64,000 bases of DNA from Flavobacterium sp. SUN046 (GTDB lineage: Bacteria > Bacteroidota > Bacteroidia > Flavobacteriales > Flavobacteriaceae): the NCBI RefSeq assembly GCF_028867965.1, contig NZ_JAPQNT010000005.1, positions 186,001-250,000 on the forward strand, in the 5' to 3' direction. Shown here one piece after another: positions 61,201-64,000 of this stretch (its first letter is position 1; each line of letters begins with the position of its first letter). Under the pieces are notes generated by a model. The model saw only the letters and a list, made by a program, of their open reading frames with translations. It had not been told where the DNA came from and did not search any database. Position numbers and translations under genes: made by a program.

Positions 61201-62823
61201 TTAGTATCCTGTGTTTTGAGTTAAATTTGGGTTAGATGCTAATGCATTTGCTGGTATAGGAAAAACTTTTAAATTGTTAGAAATTGCGATTCCATTAGAG
61301 CCGTTTCCTTTCCATGCCCAATTGTAGCTTCCTCCAGTAAATTTTCCAAATCTAACTAAATCTTGTCTTCTGTGAGATTCCCAATGTAATTCTCTTGCTC
61401 TTTCGTCTAGAATAAAATCTAACTGAGCTGATTGAGTATTTAAAGGAGAAACTGAAAAATTTACATTTGCTATTGTTGAACCTGCATTTGCTCTTTCTCT
61501 TAAAGCATTGATATAAGTCTGTGCTTGAGAAATTGTTGTTCCTCCAGCGCCTCTTACAGCGCACTCTGCATACATTAAATAAACGTCAGCTAAACGGAAT
61601 AAAGGGAAATCTGTATCTACAAAAGTAGAATTGATTCCTGGAATTCCACTTACACTTTTATTTGAATATTTTGCAAGAATAAAACCTTGATCTCTATTAG
61701 CAACATCTGCAATATCTATAGGTCTAGTTCCTGAGATTATTGTTTTTCTGGCATCAGTATTAAAACTTGCACCATCAAATTTTTGAACGAATTGTTTTCT
61801 CAATCTCAAAGCACCGCCCCATCCACCAGAACTAACTCCTAATGATGAACCATTTTGTTCAATTGACCCAACTTGACCGTTTACAAAAACTGTTGTAGGA
61901 CCATAGTTTTGAGTTACAGTTCCATCAGATTGTAAAGTAAAAATCATTTCAGGTGAATTTTGGTTATCTGCTTTAAAATTATTCAAATAATCAGTATTTA
62001 AAGTATATCCACCAGCAGCGATTAAATTACATTGTGCAGCACATTCAGTGTATTTTGGAGTTCCAATATACACTTCTGCATTCAAGTAGATTTTTGCTAA
62101 AATCATTCTAGCTACAGCTTGGTCTAATCTACCATACTCATTTGCTTTTGGAGCTTTAAGATTTGGCAATACTGCGTTTAATTCTGATTCAACAAAATTG
62201 AATAATTGTTGTCTATTATATTCAGGACCGGCAGTATTTACAGGGTCGTTTTCTGTAATAAATGGTGCTTTACCAAACAAATCCATCATGTTATAATAGG
62301 ACATAGCTCTTAAAACTCTTACTTCATTTCTATAATCAGCAATTTGGGATAATAAAATTGCGTCTGTAACTCCTCTTGTACTTAACTTATCTGATGAAGT
62401 TTGTTTTAAATATTCATTAGCAAAAGCAATTTCTGCCATTGTTCTACTAAACATACCTAAAATAACTGGATTGCTAGGCGTCCAGATATTACGTTGCAAT
62501 TCTTTAGTTCCTGGGTCATTTTCATAACTCCAAATCACTTCGTCTGTAGTTAAATCTTGTAGATACCACAAACATCTACCGTATTGACTGGTACCAGCAT
62601 CAATTCCTTGCAGAAATGAAGAGCCAGCTCCGTCAGTACCTGTCAATGACAAATTACCATAAACTCCTGCTAAACCTTGTTTGTAAGCACCAGGTTGCGC
62701 GAAGAAATCTTCTGATAAAAATACCGTTGGATCTTTAGGAAGAACATCTAAATCCTTTGTACATGAACTTAGCACAAGTAAACCTCCTAAAAGTAAAAAA
62801 GCATTAATTTTTAATTTTTTCAT
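61201..62823 (-). CDS. SusD/RagB-family glycan-binding outer-membrane lipoprotein
   Basis: A 540-residue SusD-type protein that caps the SusC channel and binds the incoming glycan. The signal peptide ends LLVLSSC, followed by the usual TKDLDVLPKDPTVFLSEDFF start. TPR-like helices hold RNEVRVLRAMSYYNMMDLFG and AVARMILAKIYLNAEVY. The C-terminal part ends with LDFILDERARELHWESHRRQ, DLVRFGKF and FPIPANALASNPNLTQN, all standard. The gene lies 11 bases after susC and 30 before the SusE/F-like gene. Starch specificity is inferred from the GH13 enzyme. Confidence 0.95.
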   Translation of the reverse strand: MKKLKINAFLLLGGLLVLSSCTKDLDVLPKDPTVFLSEDFFAQPGAYKQGLAGVYGNLSLTGTDGAGSSFLQGIDAGTSQYGRCLWYLQDLTTDEVIWSYENDPGTKELQRNIWTPSNPVILGMFSRTMAEIAFANEYLKQTSSDKLSTRGVTDAILLSQIADYRNEVRVLRAMSYYNMMDLFGKAPFITENDPVNTAGPEYNRQQLFNFVESELNAVLPNLKAPKANEYGRLDQAVARMILAKIYLNAEVYIGTPKYTECAAQCNLIAAGGYTLNTDYLNNFKADNQNSPEMIFTLQSDGTVTQNYGPTTVFVNGQVGSIEQNGSSLGVSSGGWGGALRLRKQFVQKFDGASFNTDARKTIISGTRPIDIADVANRDQGFILAKYSNKSVSGIPGINSTFVDTDFPLFRLADVYLMYAECAVRGAGGTTISQAQTYINALRERANAGSTIANVNFSVSPLNTQSAQLDFILDERARELHWESHRRQDLVRFGKFTGGSYNWAWKGNGSNGIAISNNLKVFPIPANALASNPNLTQNTGY

Positions 62824-62834
62824 AGTTATTTATA

Positions 62835-64000
62835 TTAAAATTTTACGTTAGCTCCAAATAAAAACTGACGTTGTCTAGGATATATTGTATTATCAATACC
62901 ACCTGTGATTTCAGGGTCTAATCCTGAATATTTTGTAATTACAAATGCGTTTTGAACTCCTGAAAATAATCTTAATGAAGCTTTACCGTCTAACCATTTA
63001 GGAAAAGTATATCCTAATGAGATATTGTCCATTCTTAAGAAAGAGCCATTTTCAACATATAAATCAGATAGTACAACATCTGATGTTGTATTAAAATTAG
63101 TGTTTAGAACAGACGTTGGAATATTTCCAGCTACTGAGCCACTTTGTAATGAATCGTATTGTGCTTTACCAGCGTTCACTGCATTATAAACTCTATTTCC
63201 TATACTTGCTCTCATATTGAATGAAAGATCTAAGTTCTTGTAGTTCATGTTAGAAGCAAAACCAAAAACAAAATCTGGGTCAGGGTTTTTATAGATATAT
63301 CTATCATTACCATTAATAATACCATCACCATTTAAGTCTGCATAAGCACCTTCAATTGGTTTTCCAGCATCGTCATATAATTGTTTGTAAACATAAAAAG
63401 ATGATGGAGTAAAACCTTCTCTATAAATTTGTGCTGTTCCACCTGTACCAGCGCCTGTACTTCCTAAAAGCACATCTGCACCACCAGCTAATTTTTCGAT
63501 TCGTCTTTCAAATTTAGTAACATTAAAATTTATATTCCAATTAAAGTTTTGTGATTTAACAGCTTCTGCATTAATACTAAACTCTACACCTTTAGTTGTA
63601 AAACTTCCAATATTTTGCAATAAGAAGTTAGAGAAATTACCACCATCTGCAACTGGAGCTACAGCAAATAAATCGTCTGTTTTTTTGTAAAAAACATCTA
63701 ATGCTCCTGTAATTCTATTGTTAAATAATCCATAATCAAATCCTACATTATAAGTAGTTTGTTTTTCCCATTTCAAAATGTTATTATAAGGTTTTGAAAT
63801 TGCAATAGCTAATGGTGTTGAACCAAATATGTATTGTGAATTTACACCACCTGTAGCATATTGTTGTAAATAAATATTATTATACTCTGAACCCAGACCT
63901 TGATTTCCAGTAATACCATATCCTAAACGCAATTTTAAATCTGAAATAGTTTTAGAATCTTTAAAGAAATCATTTTTCATTTTCCATGCAAATGCAAATG
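62835..64000 (-). CDS. SusC/RagA-family TonB-dependent receptor (C-terminal part only; 5' end outside window)
   Basis: The last 388 codons of a SusC-type TonB-dependent importer; the plug and most of the barrel lie beyond the right edge. The reading frame stays open to 64000 and reads FAFAWKMKNDFFKDS upstream of the first internal Met, so 63980 is not the start. Typical SusC barrel features are seen: ISDLKLRLGYGITGNQGLG, LKWEKQTTYNVGFDYGLF, GDLNGDGIING-like calcium loop (ADLNGDGIINGNDRYIYKN) and YPRQRQFLFGANVKF at the C-terminus. It forms the outer-membrane import pore with SusD. Confidence 0.95.
   Translation of the reverse strand, partial: FAFAWKMKNDFFKDSKTISDLKLRLGYGITGNQGLGSEYNNIYLQQYATGGVNSQYIFGSTPLAIAISKPYNNILKWEKQTTYNVGFDYGLFNNRITGALDVFYKKTDDLFAVAPVADGGNFSNFLLQNIGSFTTKGVEFSINAEAVKSQNFNWNINFNVTKFERRIEKLAGGADVLLGSTGAGTGGTAQIYREGFTPSSFYVYKQLYDDAGKPIEGAYADLNGDGIINGNDRYIYKNPDPDFVFGFASNMNYKNLDLSFNMRASIGNRVYNAVNAGKAQYDSLQSGSVAGNIPTSVLNTNFNTTSDVVLSDLYVENGSFLRMDNISLGYTFPKWLDGKASLRLFSGVQNAFVITKYSGLDPEITGGIDNTIYPRQRQFLFGANVKF

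Noticed and set aside
1..64000. CRISPR array, prophage, insertion sequence, integrase or rRNA operon
   Set aside because: No regular spacer-repeat units, transposase, phage structural genes or rRNA sequence seen on either strand.

Overview
The window is chromosomal DNA of a Flavobacteriaceae bacterium, most likely Flavobacterium or a close relative. It is AT-rich and has no Shine-Dalgarno-like leaders. Many genes have the Bacteroidota-type -7 box TAnnTTTG, several with a TTG 18-24 bases upstream. Clade markers include PorT and a protein with a type IX secretion sorting domain, a SusC/SusD locus, menaquinone-type UbiE, the mevalonate pathway, TamL, and a zinc-finger-less AccD. No prophage, insertion sequence, CRISPR array, rRNA operon or plasmid feature was found. 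Almost all of the window is core metabolism and envelope biogenesis.

Layout: 1-4.4 kb holds a membrane pyrophosphatase (cut by the left edge), a DoxX-like membrane protein, an orphan lipoprotein, an intergenic palindromic element and an AlkA-like glycosylase. 4.5-10.1 kb holds a DUF5686/carboxypeptidase-regulatory outer-membrane protein, PDH E1 beta, and EtfB/EtfA. 10.3-15.3 kb holds a bifunctional nuclease, thyA, an acyltransferase, a TonB-like protein, a CBM48 protein, a 2TM protein and folA. 15.4-20.2 kb holds ubiE, porT, a TrmH-type methylase and tamL. 20.2-25.3 kb holds fbaA, accD, a MacB-type permease and purH. 25.5-31.2 kb is the complete cell-shape operon mreBCD-mrdA-rodA. 31.2-39.9 kb holds a NUC1 nuclease, a coiled-coil protein, prc, surE, a small membrane protein, lpxB, comEC and a thioredoxin-like protein. 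40-46.1 kb holds two POT peptide transporters, a DUF433/DUF5615 toxin-antitoxin pair and a DPP IV-type peptidase. 46.3-49.1 kb holds a second, RelE/ParE-like pair followed by HMG-CoA reductase and a GHMP kinase. 49.2-56.7 kb is an envelope operon on the minus strand (coaX, outer-membrane protein, TPR protein, lptC, small membrane protein, CorC-like protein, PpiD). tRNA-Phe follows. 57.2-64 kb is a starch/maltodextrin utilisation locus (SusC cut by the right edge, SusD, SusE/F-like, secreted GH13 enzyme).

Functional links: DPP IV would release dipeptides that the POT carriers import. The Sus proteins capture starch fragments, while the GH13 enzyme carries a T9SS tail whose export depends on the machinery that includes PorT. 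LptC and LpxB serve LPS. ThyA and FolA share the folate cycle. HMG-CoA reductase and the GHMP kinase feed isoprenoids.

The most unusual non-coding signal is a set of three intergenic inverted repeats whose arms are built of degenerate 7-base units. Each sits between co-directional genes (etfB/etfA, fbaA/accD, mreB/mreC). A second signal is an 8-base CTTTGTGC-like repeat that follows a TAACTTTG box at two promoters. I did not find convincing evidence of a wholly new multi-gene system here.
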